Positions 32,102 to 41,331 are shown, counted from the first letter of the stretch. The stretch is 49,844 nucleotides of DNA from Streptomyces plumbidurans (GCF_019857225.1 NZ_JAFJSY010000073.1:1-49844), one strand, 5' to 3'. Program-made: numbers and translations. The notes: generated by a model not told the origin, from the letters alone.

Positions 32102-35100
32102 ATGCGCTTCGGCATCCTGGGTCCCCTGGACGTACGCACCGACGACGGCACCCCACTGGACCCCGGCGGACCCCGCCCCCGTGCGCTGCTCTCGCTGCTG
32201 CTCCTCGACGCCGGCCACCCGGTGTCCACCCAGCGGCTGACCGAGGGTCTGTACGGCGCCGAGGCGCCCGCCGGTGCCGCCAACGCCCTTCAGTCGCAGA
32301 TCTCGCGCCTGCGCAGGCGGCTGGCCCCGCACACGGACATCGAGGCGGTCGCCGCCGGCTATCGCCTCGCCGCCCCGCCCGACTCCGTGGACGCGCACCG
32401 TTTCGAGCACCTGACGCGGGAGGGCCGGGCCGCTCTCGCCGCCGGCGACCACGCGCGCGCGGCGACCCTGCTGCGGGATGCGCTCGCCCTGTGGCGCGGC
32501 CCGGCCCTGCCCGACCTCCCGGACGCGCACTCCGACACCACACGGCTCGACGAGCTCAGGCTGGCCGCCGCGGCGGACCGGATCGAGGCGGACCTGGCGC
32601 TCGGCGGCGGCCCCGAACTCGTACCCGAACTGCGGTCGCTGCTCGCGGACCACCCGCTGAGCGAGCGGCTGTACGGGCAGCTGATGCGGGCCCTGCACGC
32701 GAGCGGGCGACCCGCCGAGGCACTCAGGGCGTACGAGCAGGCCCGGCGCACACTCGCGGACGAACTGGGCGCCGACCCCTCGCCCGAACTGGCCGCGCTG
32801 CACCTGGAGCTGCTCCGGGGCGGCGGACCCGAACGGCAGCGCCTCCCCGTCCAGCTGACCCGCTTCGTCGGCCGGGAGAGCGAACTGGCCCGCATCGCCT
32901 CCCTGCTGGCGGACGGCGCCCGCCTGGTCACGCTCACCGGGCCGGGCGGCGCGGGCAAGACCCGGCTGGCGATCGAGGCGGCCGGGCAGCACACCGGTGT
33001 CTGTTTCGTCGAGCTGGCCCCGCTCTCCGACGGCACGCAGGTCCCGTACGCCGTCCTGACCGCCCTCGGTGTGCGTGAGGGTCTGCGTACGCCCGCGACC
33101 GACAGCACGGACCGGCTGCTGGCCGCCCTGGAGGACCGCGAGCTGCTGCTCGTCCTCGACAACTGCGAGCACCTGGTGGAGGCGGCCGCCAGAACCGCCT
33201 CGCTGCTGCTCGGCACCTGCCCCGGTGTGCGCGTCCTCGCCACCAGCCGGGAGTCCCTCCAGATCACCGGCGAGGTGCTGGTGCCCGTGCCGCCGCTGCC
33301 ACCGGAACCGGCGGAGCGGCTCTTCCTCGACCGCGCCCGCGCCGTACGCCCCGGGTTCGAGGGCCACGCGCGCGTGCCGGGCATCTGTGCCGCCCTCGAC
33401 GGGCTCCCGCTCGCCATCGAACTGGCCGCGGCCCGGCTGCGCACCCTGACCCCGGACGAGTTGGCGGACCGCCTGGACGACCGGTTCCGGCTGCTGTCGC
33501 GCGGCGACCGCTCCAAGACACCGCGGCACCGCACCCTGCGCGCGGTCGTGGAGTGGAGCTGGGACCTGCTGGACGAGGAGGAGCGGGAGCTGGCCCGGCG
33601 GCTGACGGTGTTCTCCGGGGGCGCGACCCTGGAAGCGGTCGAGGCGGTGTGCGAACTGCCGTACCCGGAGGACGTGCTGGCCTCCCTGGTCGAGAAGTCG
33701 TTCCTGGAGGTGTCCGAGGGGCGCTACCGGATGCTGGAGACGATCAGGGCCTTCGCGGCGGAGGACGCAGAGCGTGCGGAGGGCGCGGAGAGCGCGAGGG
33801 ACGCGGAACACATCAGGAACGCCCACGCCTCCTACTTCCTCCGCCTCGCCGAGGAGGCCGAGCCGCAGTTGCGGGGCGGTGGGCAGTTGGCCTGGCTCGA
33901 ACGGCTGGCTGCCGAGCAGGGCAATCTGGACGCGGCCCTCCGCCATCTGATGCACCGCGACACCGGCCGGGCCCTGCGCCTCATGGCGCCCCTGTCCTGG
34001 TTCTGGCGGCTGCGCGGGGTGCACGGTGAACGGGTGGCGACGGCACGGGAGTTGCTGGCCGCCGCAGGAGACGCGCCGCCGCCCGGGCTGGAGGAGGAGT
34101 ACGTCCTGTGCGTCATCAACGCGCTCTCCGGGACGGGCGACGAACCCGGGCTCGTCGCGCGCGCGGAGGGCGTGCTGTGCGCGTTCCGGGGGCCGTTGCG
34201 GCTGCCGTACATCCTCGTGATGTGGTCGGTCGCGACCGGTCCGTGGCCCGCCACGGAGGAGCACGCTCTCGCGCTGGCCGGCGACTCCCAGTGGGCGCGC
34301 GCCCTGCTCGACGTGGGCCTCGGCTTCAGGACGCAGTTCGAGGGCCGGCCGGCAGAGGCCGAGGAGCACTTCACCCGGGCGCTGGCGGGATTCCGGGCCA
34401 CCGGTGACCGCTGGGGCGAGGCCAACTGCCTCGACCCGCTCGGAATGTTCGCCCACGCGCGCGGTGACTCCGAGCGCGCCCTGGAACTGCTCGACGAGGG
34501 ACTGGCGTACGTGCGGGAGCTGGCCGCGCCGGAGGAGACCGCCGATCTGCTGCGCACCCGGGCCACCGTGCTGATGCACAGGGGCGACACGGCGGCCGCG
34601 GTGGCCCACTTCGAACAGGCGGTCACGCTCGCGCGGGGCGCCGGGCTCCCCGACAAGGCGGCGGCCGCCCGGCGTGGTCTCGGTGACGCGGCCCGGCTGT
34701 CCGGGGACACGGCACGCGCGCGCGTGCACTACGAGAACGCCCTTCAGGAGTGTGCCGCCAACTGGTTCAGCGTGGGCGAGACCGTCCGCAGCCTCATCGG
34801 GCTCGGCCGTACGGCCGCAGCCGAGGGGGACACCGAGGAGGCCCTCGACTGCTTCCGGCAGGCCGCCGAGCTGGCCGTGGAGGGGCCGGGCGACCTGGAA
34901 CTGGCCGACACCGCCGAGGCACTGGCCTCCACCGCCGACTCCGCCGAGCAGACCGCGGTACTGCTGGGCGCGGCGACGGGCCTACGGGGCGGCCGCATCG
35001 AGGGCGACCCCGACGTCGCACCCGTCGAGGCGAAGGCACGCGCGGAACTCTCCCCCGAAGCCTTCGCCCAGGCCTTCGAACAGGGCCGAAAGCTGCGGTC

Positions 35101-35122
35101 AGCGGCGGTCAGCGGGCGGTAG
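32102..35122 (+). CDS. AfsR/SARP-family transcriptional regulator (BTAD, NB-ARC, TPR)
   Basis: A 1006-residue regulator. Residues 1-90 are an OmpR-like winged helix (MRFGILGPLDVRTDDG ... RLTEGLYG ... ISRLRRRL). Residues ~97-245 are the bacterial transcriptional activation domain. Residues ~255-500 are an NB-ARC/STAND ATPase with Walker A GPGGAGKT at about 280-287, Walker B LLLVLDNCEHL and the ATSRE sensor motif. The remainder is a TPR region (TEEHALALAGD ... GDTEEALDCFRQAAE). This is the AfsR-like architecture that usually controls secondary metabolism or a neighbouring operon. A monooxygenase gene follows after 35 bp, probably in the same transcript. A weak GAGAAG lies eight bases before the ATG. 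Confidence 0.93.
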   Translation: MRFGILGPLDVRTDDGTPLDPGGPRPRALLSLLLLDAGHPVSTQRLTEGLYGAEAPAGAANALQSQISRLRRRLAPHTDIEAVAAGYRLAAPPDSVDAHRFEHLTREGRAALAAGDHARAATLLRDALALWRGPALPDLPDAHSDTTRLDELRLAAAADRIEADLALGGGPELVPELRSLLADHPLSERLYGQLMRALHASGRPAEALRAYEQARRTLADELGADPSPELAALHLELLRGGGPERQRLPVQLTRFVGRESELARIASLLADGARLVTLTGPGGAGKTRLAIEAAGQHTGVCFVELAPLSDGTQVPYAVLTALGVREGLRTPATDSTDRLLAALEDRELLLVLDNCEHLVEAAARTASLLLGTCPGVRVLATSRESLQITGEVLVPVPPLPPEPAERLFLDRARAVRPGFEGHARVPGICAALDGLPLAIELAAARLRTLTPDELADRLDDRFRLLSRGDRSKTPRHRTLRAVVEWSWDLLDEEERELARRLTVFSGGATLEAVEAVCELPYPEDVLASLVEKSFLEVSEGRYRMLETIRAFAAEDAERAEGAESARDAEHIRNAHASYFLRLAEEAEPQLRGGGQLAWLERLAAEQGNLDAALRHLMHRDTGRALRLMAPLSWFWRLRGVHGERVATARELLAAAGDAPPPGLEEEYVLCVINALSGTGDEPGLVARAEGVLCAFRGPLRLPYILVMWSVATGPWPATEEHALALAGDSQWARALLDVGLGFRTQFEGRPAEAEEHFTRALAGFRATGDRWGEANCLDPLGMFAHARGDSERALELLDEGLAYVRELAAPEETADLLRTRATVLMHRGDTAAAVAHFEQAVTLARGAGLPDKAAAARRGLGDAARLSGDTARARVHYENALQECAANWFSVGETVRSLIGLGRTAAAEGDTEEALDCFRQAAELAVEGPGDLELADTAEALASTADSAEQTAVLLGAATGLRGGRIEGDPDVAPVEAKARAELSPEAFAQAFEQGRKLRSAAVSGR

Positions 35123-35157
35123 GAAAGCGGTAAGCGGCGCCCCCCACGCTGCCGTAC

Positions 35158-36384
35158 ATGACGAACAAGACGCACGACCTCGCCCACCTCACCGTCCTGA
35201 TCTCCGGCGCCAGTGTCGCCGGCCCCGCGCTCGCCCTGAACCTCGCCCGGCTCGGAGCCCGTGTCACCGTTGTCGAGAAGGCGGACGGGCTGCGCGGCGG
35301 TGGCTTCGCGGTCGACTTCCGTGGGCATGTCCATCGCACGGTCCTGACGTCCATGGGCATCTGGGACGAGATCCATGCCCGCCAGACCCATATGGGCCGC
35401 CAGACCGTCGTCGACGCCGACGGCAGCCCGCGCATCGACCTGCCCGCCGACATGATGAGCGGCGACGTGGAGATCTTCCGCGGCGATCTCGCGCGGATCA
35501 TGTACGAGCGCACCAGGGACGACGTCGAGTACGTCTTCGGCGATTCGATCGCCTCCCTCACCGAGGACGCCGACGGCGTCGACGTCACCTTCGACAAGGG
35601 CGCTCCCCGCCGCTTCGACCTGGTCGTCGGCGCCGACGGGCTGCACTCGAACACCCGCCGCCTCGTCTTCGGCGACGAGTCGCGCTACCTGCGCTTCTTC
35701 GACCACTACGTGGCCGGCTTCGACGTACCCAACCACCTGGGCCTGGACCGCACGGGCCGCGTCTACAGCGAGCCCGGCCGCGCGTTCGTCATCGGCAACT
35801 ACGACGGCGATCCCGACCGCGCGGGCGCGCTGCTGGTCTTCCGGTCCGAGGAGTTGTCGTACGACCGCAGGGACGTCGCGGCGGTGAAGGAGATCCTCCG
35901 GGAACGCTTCGCCGGAATGGGCTGGGAGGCGCCCGCCGTTCTGAAGGCCCTCGAAGAGGCCGACGACCTCTACTTCGACGCGATCGCCCAGATCCACGTC
36001 GACCGCCTCACCAAGGGACGGGTGGTGCTGCTCGGGGACGCCGGGTACGGGGCGACCATGGGCGGCATGGGGACGGGTGTGGCCGTCGTCGGCGCCTATG
36101 TCCTCGCCGGTGAACTCGCCCTGGCGGGCGGGGACTTCCGTACCGCCTTCGCCGAGTACGAGACGCGCATCCGGGACTTCGCCAAGGGCTGCCAGAAGAT
36201 CTCCGGGAACGCGGGCCCGTTCTTCGCCCCGCCGACCGAGCGGCGCATCCGCATGCGGGACCGGATGTACCGCATCCTGGCCTCGCGCCCGCTGGCCCGG
36301 TTCTTCAAGCGGATGACCGAGAAGGCGGCCACGGACATCAGGCTGCGGGAGTACCCGGCCCTGACGTCCCCGGCCCGGTCCTGA
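35158..36384 (+). CDS. FAD-dependent monooxygenase (TetX/PHBH family)
   Basis: A 408-residue class A flavoprotein monooxygenase. The FAD Rossmann motif is SGASVAGPALALNLARLGARVTVVEK (residues ~16-41, first Gly at 17), with GGGFAVDFRG after it. The DG motif is VVGADGLHSNTRRLVF near residue 160 and the GD motif VVLLGDAGYGATMGGMGTG near residue 295. These are features of TetX-like and antibiotic-modifying hydroxylases, but the substrate cannot be read. It is 35 bp after the AfsR-like gene and probably controlled with it. Its last 47 bp overlap the 3' end of convergent thiD. Confidence 0.9.
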   Translation: MTNKTHDLAHLTVLISGASVAGPALALNLARLGARVTVVEKADGLRGGGFAVDFRGHVHRTVLTSMGIWDEIHARQTHMGRQTVVDADGSPRIDLPADMMSGDVEIFRGDLARIMYERTRDDVEYVFGDSIASLTEDADGVDVTFDKGAPRRFDLVVGADGLHSNTRRLVFGDESRYLRFFDHYVAGFDVPNHLGLDRTGRVYSEPGRAFVIGNYDGDPDRAGALLVFRSEELSYDRRDVAAVKEILRERFAGMGWEAPAVLKALEEADDLYFDAIAQIHVDRLTKGRVVLLGDAGYGATMGGMGTGVAVVGAYVLAGELALAGGDFRTAFAEYETRIRDFAKGCQKISGNAGPFFAPPTERRIRMRDRMYRILASRPLARFFKRMTEKAATDIRLREYPALTSPARS

Positions 36385-37165
36385 GCGCCCAGCCGTGGTC
36401 CACGGGCCCGATCCCGCCGCCGAGCGCGAACCCGGCCGCGATCGCCCCGGTGACGTAACTCTTGGCCGTCGCCACCGCCTCCGGCACGGACTGCCCCTTC
36501 GCGAGCTGCGACGCGATCGCCGACGCGAGGGTGCAGCCCGTGCCGTGCGTGTGCCGGTTGTCGAGGCGGGGAGCGCGCAGCCAGTGCTCCTCGGCGCCGT
36601 CGGTGAGCAGGTCGACGGCCTCACCGCTGAGATGGCCGCCCTTGACGAGCACCCACCTCGGTCCGTACGCCAGCACGGCTGCCGCCGCCTCGCGCAGGTC
36701 CTGCTCCGACTCGACCCGTACGCCGGTGAGTTGGGCCACCTCGTCGAGGTTCGGCGTCGCGACGGTGGCGCGGGGCAGCAGCTTCGTCCGTACGGAGTCC
36801 AGGGCGGAGGCCGCCAGCAGCGGGTCGCCGTGCTTGGAGACGCCCACCGGGTCGACGACCGCCGGAGCGTCCGTCGCGCCGATCAACTCGGCCACCACCT
36901 CGACGAGTTCGGCCGAGGAGAGCATCCCGGTCTTGACCGCCCGCACACCGATGTCGTCGACGACGCTGCGGTACTGCGCCCGCACCGCCGCCACCGGCAG
37001 CTCCCAAGCCCCTTGCACGCCCAGCGAGTTCTGCGCCGTGACGGCCGTGACGACGCTCATGCCGTGCACGCCGAGCGCCAGCATCGTCTTCAGGTCGGCC
37101 TGGATTCCCGCCCCTCCGCCGGAGTCGGAGCCCGCGACGGTCAGCACCCGGGGCGGCGCGCTCAT
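36338..37165 (-). CDS. thiD: Hydroxymethylpyrimidine/phosphomethylpyrimidine kinase ThiD
   Basis: A 275-residue ribokinase-fold enzyme of thiamine synthesis that phosphorylates HMP and HMP-P. VAGSDSGGGAGIQADLKTM is the substrate-binding start, DPVGVSKHGDPLL the central motif, VLVKGGHL the ATP site, and THGTGCTLASAIA the anion hole with the catalytic Cys/Asp region. ATG at 37165 overlaps the thiL stop as ATGA, so the two thiamine genes are translationally coupled. The C-terminal tail is a Gly/Pro/Ser extension that overlaps the convergent monooxygenase gene. Confidence 0.96.
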   Translation of the reverse strand: MSAPPRVLTVAGSDSGGGAGIQADLKTMLALGVHGMSVVTAVTAQNSLGVQGAWELPVAAVRAQYRSVVDDIGVRAVKTGMLSSAELVEVVAELIGATDAPAVVDPVGVSKHGDPLLAASALDSVRTKLLPRATVATPNLDEVAQLTGVRVESEQDLREAAAAVLAYGPRWVLVKGGHLSGEAVDLLTDGAEEHWLRAPRLDNRHTHGTGCTLASAIASQLAKGQSVPEAVATAKSYVTGAIAAGFALGGGIGPVDHGWALRTGPGTSGPGTPAA

Positions 37166-38130
37166 GACTCGATGTCCCCGCCGAAGTGGTCCCAGCCGCC
37201 CTTGCTGGTCCACGGCGCCCCGTCGACCGTCACCTGGGGCAGCGCCGAGGGGTTGAGCACCTCGCCGATCACCTTCCAGCGGGCGGGCAGCTTCACGTCC
37301 GGCGGGAAGGTCGCCACGATCGCGTGGTCCTCTCCCCCGGTCAGCACCCACTGCATCGGGTCGACGCCGACGGCCTGCCCGATGTCGTTCATCTGCGAGG
37401 GGATGTCGATGGCGCCGGAGCGGATGTCGATACGGACCTTGCTGGCCTCGGCGATGTGCCCGAGGTCGGCGATGAGTCCGTCGCTGACGTCGCACATCGC
37501 GGTCGCGCCGAGCCCCGCGGCGGCCGGACCCGCGTGGTACGGCGGTTCGGGGCGGCGATGCGCCTCCACGAAGGCGCGCGGCGAGCGGAAACCGCGCGAG
37601 AGCACGGCGTATCCGGCGGCCGACCAGCCCAGCCAGCCGGTGACGGCGACGCGGTCGCCGGGCTGGGCGCCGCCCCGGGTGATCGGCTCCTGGTTGCGCA
37701 GATCGCCGAGCGCGGTGATCGACACCGTGATCGTGTCGCCCCGTACGACGTCTCCGCCGACCACCGAGGCGCCCGCGACCTGGCACTCGTCGCGCAGCCC
37801 GTCCATCAGCTCGCTCGGCCAGGTGACCGGGAGTTCGGCCGGCACGACCAGGCCGAGCAGCAGCGCGGTCGGTACGGCGCCCATGGCGGCGATGTCCGCG
37901 AGGTTCTGCGCGGCCGCCTTCCGGCCTACGTCGTAGGCGGTCGACCAGTCGCGGCGGAAGTGCCGCCCCTCCAGGAGGATGTCGGTGCTGGCCACGACCC
38001 TGCGGTCGGGTGCGGCGACCACCGCGGCGTCGTCGCCGGGGCCGACCCGGACCGCCGGGGTGGTGGTGAGACGGGAGGTGAGCTCCCTGATGAGCCCGAA
38101 CTCCCCGAGCTCACCAACAGTGCCCTTCAT
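37162..38130 (-). CDS. thiL: Thiamine-monophosphate kinase ThiL
   Basis: A 322-residue kinase making thiamine diphosphate from thiamine monophosphate. MKGTVGELGEFGLIREL is the usual start; GPGDDAAVV and STDILLEGRHF carry the Mg/ATP-binding Asp residues; NLADIAAMGA and GGDVVRGD are family motifs; DVSDGLIADLGHIAE and LTGGEDHAIVATFP close the active site. It heads the thiL-thiD unit on the minus strand, divergent from a stand-alone Lrp ligand domain. A run AAGGG just before the ATG at 38130 serves as ribosome-binding site. Confidence 0.96.
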   Translation of the reverse strand: MKGTVGELGEFGLIRELTSRLTTTPAVRVGPGDDAAVVAAPDRRVVASTDILLEGRHFRRDWSTAYDVGRKAAAQNLADIAAMGAVPTALLLGLVVPAELPVTWPSELMDGLRDECQVAGASVVGGDVVRGDTITVSITALGDLRNQEPITRGGAQPGDRVAVTGWLGWSAAGYAVLSRGFRSPRAFVEAHRRPEPPYHAGPAAAGLGATAMCDVSDGLIADLGHIAEASKVRIDIRSGAIDIPSQMNDIGQAVGVDPMQWVLTGGEDHAIVATFPPDVKLPARWKVIGEVLNPSALPQVTVDGAPWTSKGGWDHFGGDIES

Positions 38131-38336
38131 TACCCTTGCTCCCCTTCTGTCCCTTGCCGTTCCCGGTCGCGCGTCATCTGTGTCCTCGCTACGGTCGAGA
38201 TGTCCGTCAACGTGTGCCGTGCATGCACCCCGGCGCGGCGACCCCGGCCTGCGCGGGTCTCCCCGTGGTGTGCGGCGACGCGATACCGTGGCGTTCCTTT
38301 TCCCCACATGATCCTCGTGGCCGCCCTGGAGGTTCC

Positions 38337-38570
38337 GTGGTACAGGCGTACATCCTGATCCAGACGGAGGTCGGCAAGGCGTCGACCGTCGCCGAGACGA
38401 TCAGCAAGATCCCTGGAGTCATCCAGGCCGAGGACGTGACAGGACCCTATGACGTGATTGTGCGGGCGCAGGCCGACACCGTGGACGACCTGGGGCGCAT
38501 GGTGGTCGCCAGAGTCCAGCAAGTGGAGGGCATCACCCGCACCCTGACCTGCCCGGTCGTCCATCTGTAG
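38337..38570 (+). CDS. Stand-alone Lrp/AsnC ligand-binding (RAM) domain protein
   Basis: A 77-residue protein equal to the C-terminal effector domain of Lrp/AsnC regulators, with no helix-turn-helix. The start GTG at 38337 (VVQAYILIQTEVGKA) lies four bases after GGAGG. TVAETISKIPGVIQAEDVTGPYDVIVRAQADTVDDL is the alpha-beta effector fold; the IPGV and TGPYDV segments are characteristic. Such domains assemble into oligomers and bind small molecules such as amino acids; the partner here is unknown. It is followed 20 bp later by a DUF3515 lipoprotein gene. Confidence 0.92.
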   Translation: MVQAYILIQTEVGKASTVAETISKIPGVIQAEDVTGPYDVIVRAQADTVDDLGRMVVARVQQVEGITRTLTCPVVHL

Positions 38571-38590
38571 CCCCCGTTTACCCTTGGCCG

Positions 38591-39094
38591 GTGAACTCCA
38601 TCCGTCACCGGCACCGAACTGTCCCCGCTGTTGCCGGGGTGCCCGCTCTCGCCGTCGTGCTGATCACGGCAACGGGCTGCTCCTCAGCAGACGACAGCGC
38701 CCGGGCTGCGGTTCCGGATCCGGGCGCGAAGGTCACCGAGCTGTGTCAGAACCTGGACAAGCTGCTGCCGTCCAGGGCCGACGGCCAGGATCGCCGGGAC
38801 CCCGAGCCCGCCTCCGCGCTGACCGCGGGCTGGGGCGACCCGGCGATCATACTGCGCTGCGGTGTCGACCGGCCCGCCAAGATGAACGATCCGGAGGCGG
38901 ACGGCGTCGAGGTGGACGGGGTGGGCTGGCTGCTGCAGAAGCGGGACGACGGGTCCTTCCGCTTCACCACGACCCTGCGCAGGGCGTATGTGGAGGTCAC
39001 CGTCCCGAAGGACCGTACGGGAGACGGAATGGCCCCTCTGGTCGATCTGGCCCCGGCCGTGAAGAAGGCGATCCCCAAGGGGATCGCCGACTGA
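38591..39094 (+). CDS. DUF3515 putative lipoprotein
   Basis: A 167-residue exported protein with GTG start at 38591. The N-terminus is basic (RHRHRTV), followed by a hydrophobic core and a lipobox-like ITATGCSS, so the mature protein would be anchored at Cys30. The remainder matches the actinobacterial DUF3515 family: a conserved Cys (VTELCQNLDKLLP), a GWGDPAIILRCGV centre with a second Cys, and AYVEVTVPKD. It is convergent with ddl, 13 bp apart. Its function is not known. Confidence 0.85.
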   Translation: MNSIRHRHRTVPAVAGVPALAVVLITATGCSSADDSARAAVPDPGAKVTELCQNLDKLLPSRADGQDRRDPEPASALTAGWGDPAIILRCGVDRPAKMNDPEADGVEVDGVGWLLQKRDDGSFRFTTTLRRAYVEVTVPKDRTGDGMAPLVDLAPAVKKAIPKGIAD

Positions 39095-39107
39095 CACGGG
39101 CCGCGGT

Positions 39108-40262
39108 TCAGCGCAGGCCGGTGGACCTGCGCAGGGCCGCCTGAATCAGCTTCTCCACCAGTTCCGGATAGCTGATGCCGCTGGCCTGCCACATCTGCGG
39201 GTACATCGAGATCGGCGTCATGCCGGGCATGGTGTTGATCTCGTTGATGACGAAGCCCTCGTCCGTGAGGAAGAAGTCCGCGCGCACCAGTCCTTCGCAG
39301 GACACGGCCTCGAAGGCGTCCACCGCGAGCCGCTGGACCTCCGCGGTCTCCTCGGGCGTCAGCGGCGCCGGCACGATCCCCGGGGTCGAGTCGATGTACT
39401 TGGCCTCGAAGTCGTAGTACGCGTGCGCGTCCGGCGGCGGGATCTCCGAGGGCAGGCTCGCGCGCGGGCCGTCCTCGAACTCCAGCACCCCGCACTCGAT
39501 CTCGCGGCCGTGCAGGGCCGCCTCCACGAGGACCTTCGGGTCGTGCCGCTGGGCCTCGGCGATCGCCTCGTCCAGGCCGGACAGGTCGTTGACCTTGGTA
39601 ATGCCGATCGAGGAGCCCGCGCGGGCGGGCTTCACGAACAGCGGCCAGCCGTGCTCGCCCGCGAAGTCGACGATCCTCTTGCGGGCCGCCGCCTCGTCGC
39701 GCTCCCACTCGCGCGGCCGGATCACCACGTACGGGCCGACCTTGAGGCCGAAGGAGGTGAACACCCGCTTCATGTACTCCTTGTCCTGGCCGACGGCCGA
39801 GGCGAGCACACCCGCGCCCACGTACGGGACACCGGACAGCTCCAGCAGGCCCTGCAGGGTGCCGTCCTCGCCGTAGGGGCCGTGCAGGACGGGGAAGACG
39901 ACGTCGACCTCGCCGAGCGCCTTGGGCACCGATCCGGGCTCGCTGTAGACGACTTCGCGGTTCTTGGGGTCGATGGGGAGCACCACACCGCCCTGGTCCG
40001 ACTCGGCGAGCTCCTCGACGTCGGGCGTACGGCGCTCGGTGATCGCCATGCGGTCCGGTTCGTCGGCGGTGAGCGCCCAACGGCCGTCCCTGGTGATGCC
40101 GATCGGCAGGACGTCGTACACGGTCCGGTCGATGGCTCGCAGGACGGCGCCGGCGGTGACCACGGAGATCCCGTGTTCGGAGCTGCGCCCGCCGAACACG
40201 ACGGCCACGCGCGGCTTGCGAGGCGGCTGCTCAGGGCTCTGGGGGAGGTTCTCGGTGCTCAT
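39108..40262 (-). CDS. ddlA: D-alanine--D-alanine ligase
   Basis: A 384-residue ATP-grasp ligase that makes the D-Ala-D-Ala end of peptidoglycan precursors. VAVVFGGRSSEHGISVVTA is the N-terminal motif, FPVLHGPYGEDGTLQG the substrate-binding loop, FVKPARAGSSIGITKV the ATP-grasp segment, and VINEINTMPGMTPISMYP the C-terminal signature. The omega loop reads FEAKYIDST, with the Lys-Tyr pair of D-Ala ligases rather than the sequence of VanA-type D-Ala-D-Lac enzymes. It is downstream of gpsA on the same strand with a 58-bp gap. Confidence 0.96.
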   Translation of the reverse strand: MSTENLPQSPEQPPRKPRVAVVFGGRSSEHGISVVTAGAVLRAIDRTVYDVLPIGITRDGRWALTADEPDRMAITERRTPDVEELAESDQGGVVLPIDPKNREVVYSEPGSVPKALGEVDVVFPVLHGPYGEDGTLQGLLELSGVPYVGAGVLASAVGQDKEYMKRVFTSFGLKVGPYVVIRPREWERDEAAARKRIVDFAGEHGWPLFVKPARAGSSIGITKVNDLSGLDEAIAEAQRHDPKVLVEAALHGREIECGVLEFEDGPRASLPSEIPPPDAHAYYDFEAKYIDSTPGIVPAPLTPEETAEVQRLAVDAFEAVSCEGLVRADFFLTDEGFVINEINTMPGMTPISMYPQMWQASGISYPELVEKLIQAALRRSTGLR

Positions 40263-40320
40263 ATCGCGTTGAGAGTACCCGCCCGTAGGCCCCGAGTCAG
40301 CGCGCCACCGGCGGCGTCGC

Positions 40321-41331
40321 TCAGCGTCGTTCGGGCTTCGCGCTGCGCGACATCAGCTCCTTGACGGCGACCACCGGGGACTTGCCCTCGTGCACGATGG
40401 CCACGACCGTCTCGGTGATCGGCATGTCGACGCCGTGCCTGCGCGCCAGATCCAGCACGGACTCACAGGACTTGACGCCCTCGGCGGTCTGCTTGGTGAC
40501 CGCGATGGTCTCCTGCAGGGTCATGCCCTTGCCGAGGTTGGTGCCGAAGGTGTGGTTGCGCGACAGCGGCGAGGAGCAGGTCGCCACCAGGTCGCCGAGG
40601 CCGGCGAGTCCGGAGAAGGTCAGCGGGTCGGCGCCGAGCGCCATGCCGAGCCGGGTGGTCTCGGCGAGCCCGCGCGTGATCAGCGAGCCCTTGGCGTTGT
40701 CGCCGAGACCCATGCCGTCCGCGATGCCGACGGCGAGCCCGATGACGTTCTTCACCGCGCCGCCCAGTTCGCACCCCACCACGTCGGTGTTGGTGTACGG
40801 CCGGAAGTACGGCGTGTGGCAGGCGGCCTGGAGTCGCCGGGCGACGGCCTCGTCGGTGCAGGCGACCACGGCGGCGGCCGGCATGCGGGCGGCGATCTCC
40901 CGCGCGAGGTTGGGCCCGGTGACGACGGCGATCCGGTCGGCGCCCACCTTGGCGACGTCCTCGATCACCTCGCTCATCCGCATGGCGGAGCCGAGTTCGA
41001 CGCCCTTCATCAGCGAGACGAGGACCGTGTCGGAGGAGAGCAGCGGGGCCCAGTCGGCGAGGTTGCCGCGCAGGGTCTGCGAAGGGATCGCGAGGACCGC
41101 GAAGTCGGCGCCGCGCGCGGCCTCGGCGGCGTCGGTCGTCGCCCGCACGTTGCCGGGGAGTTCGACGCCGGGGAGGTAGTCGGGGTTCGTACGCGTGGAG
41201 TTGACGGCGTCCGCGAGTTCGGGGCGCCGTCCCCACAGCACGACCTCGCACCCCGCGTCGGCGAGCACCGTCGCGAACGCGGTGCCCCATGAACCGGTGC
41301 CGAAGACGGCCGCCTTGACGGGCTTGCTCAC
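40321..41331 (-). CDS. gpsA: NAD(P)-dependent glycerol-3-phosphate dehydrogenase GpsA
   Basis: A 336-residue enzyme that reduces dihydroxyacetone phosphate to sn-glycerol-3-phosphate for phospholipids. GTGSWGTAFATVLAD is the dinucleotide-binding loop, VSLMKGVELGS and TGPNLAREIA are family motifs, and GGAVKNVIGLAVGIADG contains the catalytic Lys. GLAGLGDLVATCSSPLSRN closes the active site. The GTG start at 41331 overlaps the plsC stop as GTGA, so the two phospholipid genes are coupled. Confidence 0.96.
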   Translation of the reverse strand: MSKPVKAAVFGTGSWGTAFATVLADAGCEVVLWGRRPELADAVNSTRTNPDYLPGVELPGNVRATTDAAEAARGADFAVLAIPSQTLRGNLADWAPLLSSDTVLVSLMKGVELGSAMRMSEVIEDVAKVGADRIAVVTGPNLAREIAARMPAAAVVACTDEAVARRLQAACHTPYFRPYTNTDVVGCELGGAVKNVIGLAVGIADGMGLGDNAKGSLITRGLAETTRLGMALGADPLTFSGLAGLGDLVATCSSPLSRNHTFGTNLGKGMTLQETIAVTKQTAEGVKSCESVLDLARRHGVDMPITETVVAIVHEGKSPVVAVKELMSRSAKPERR

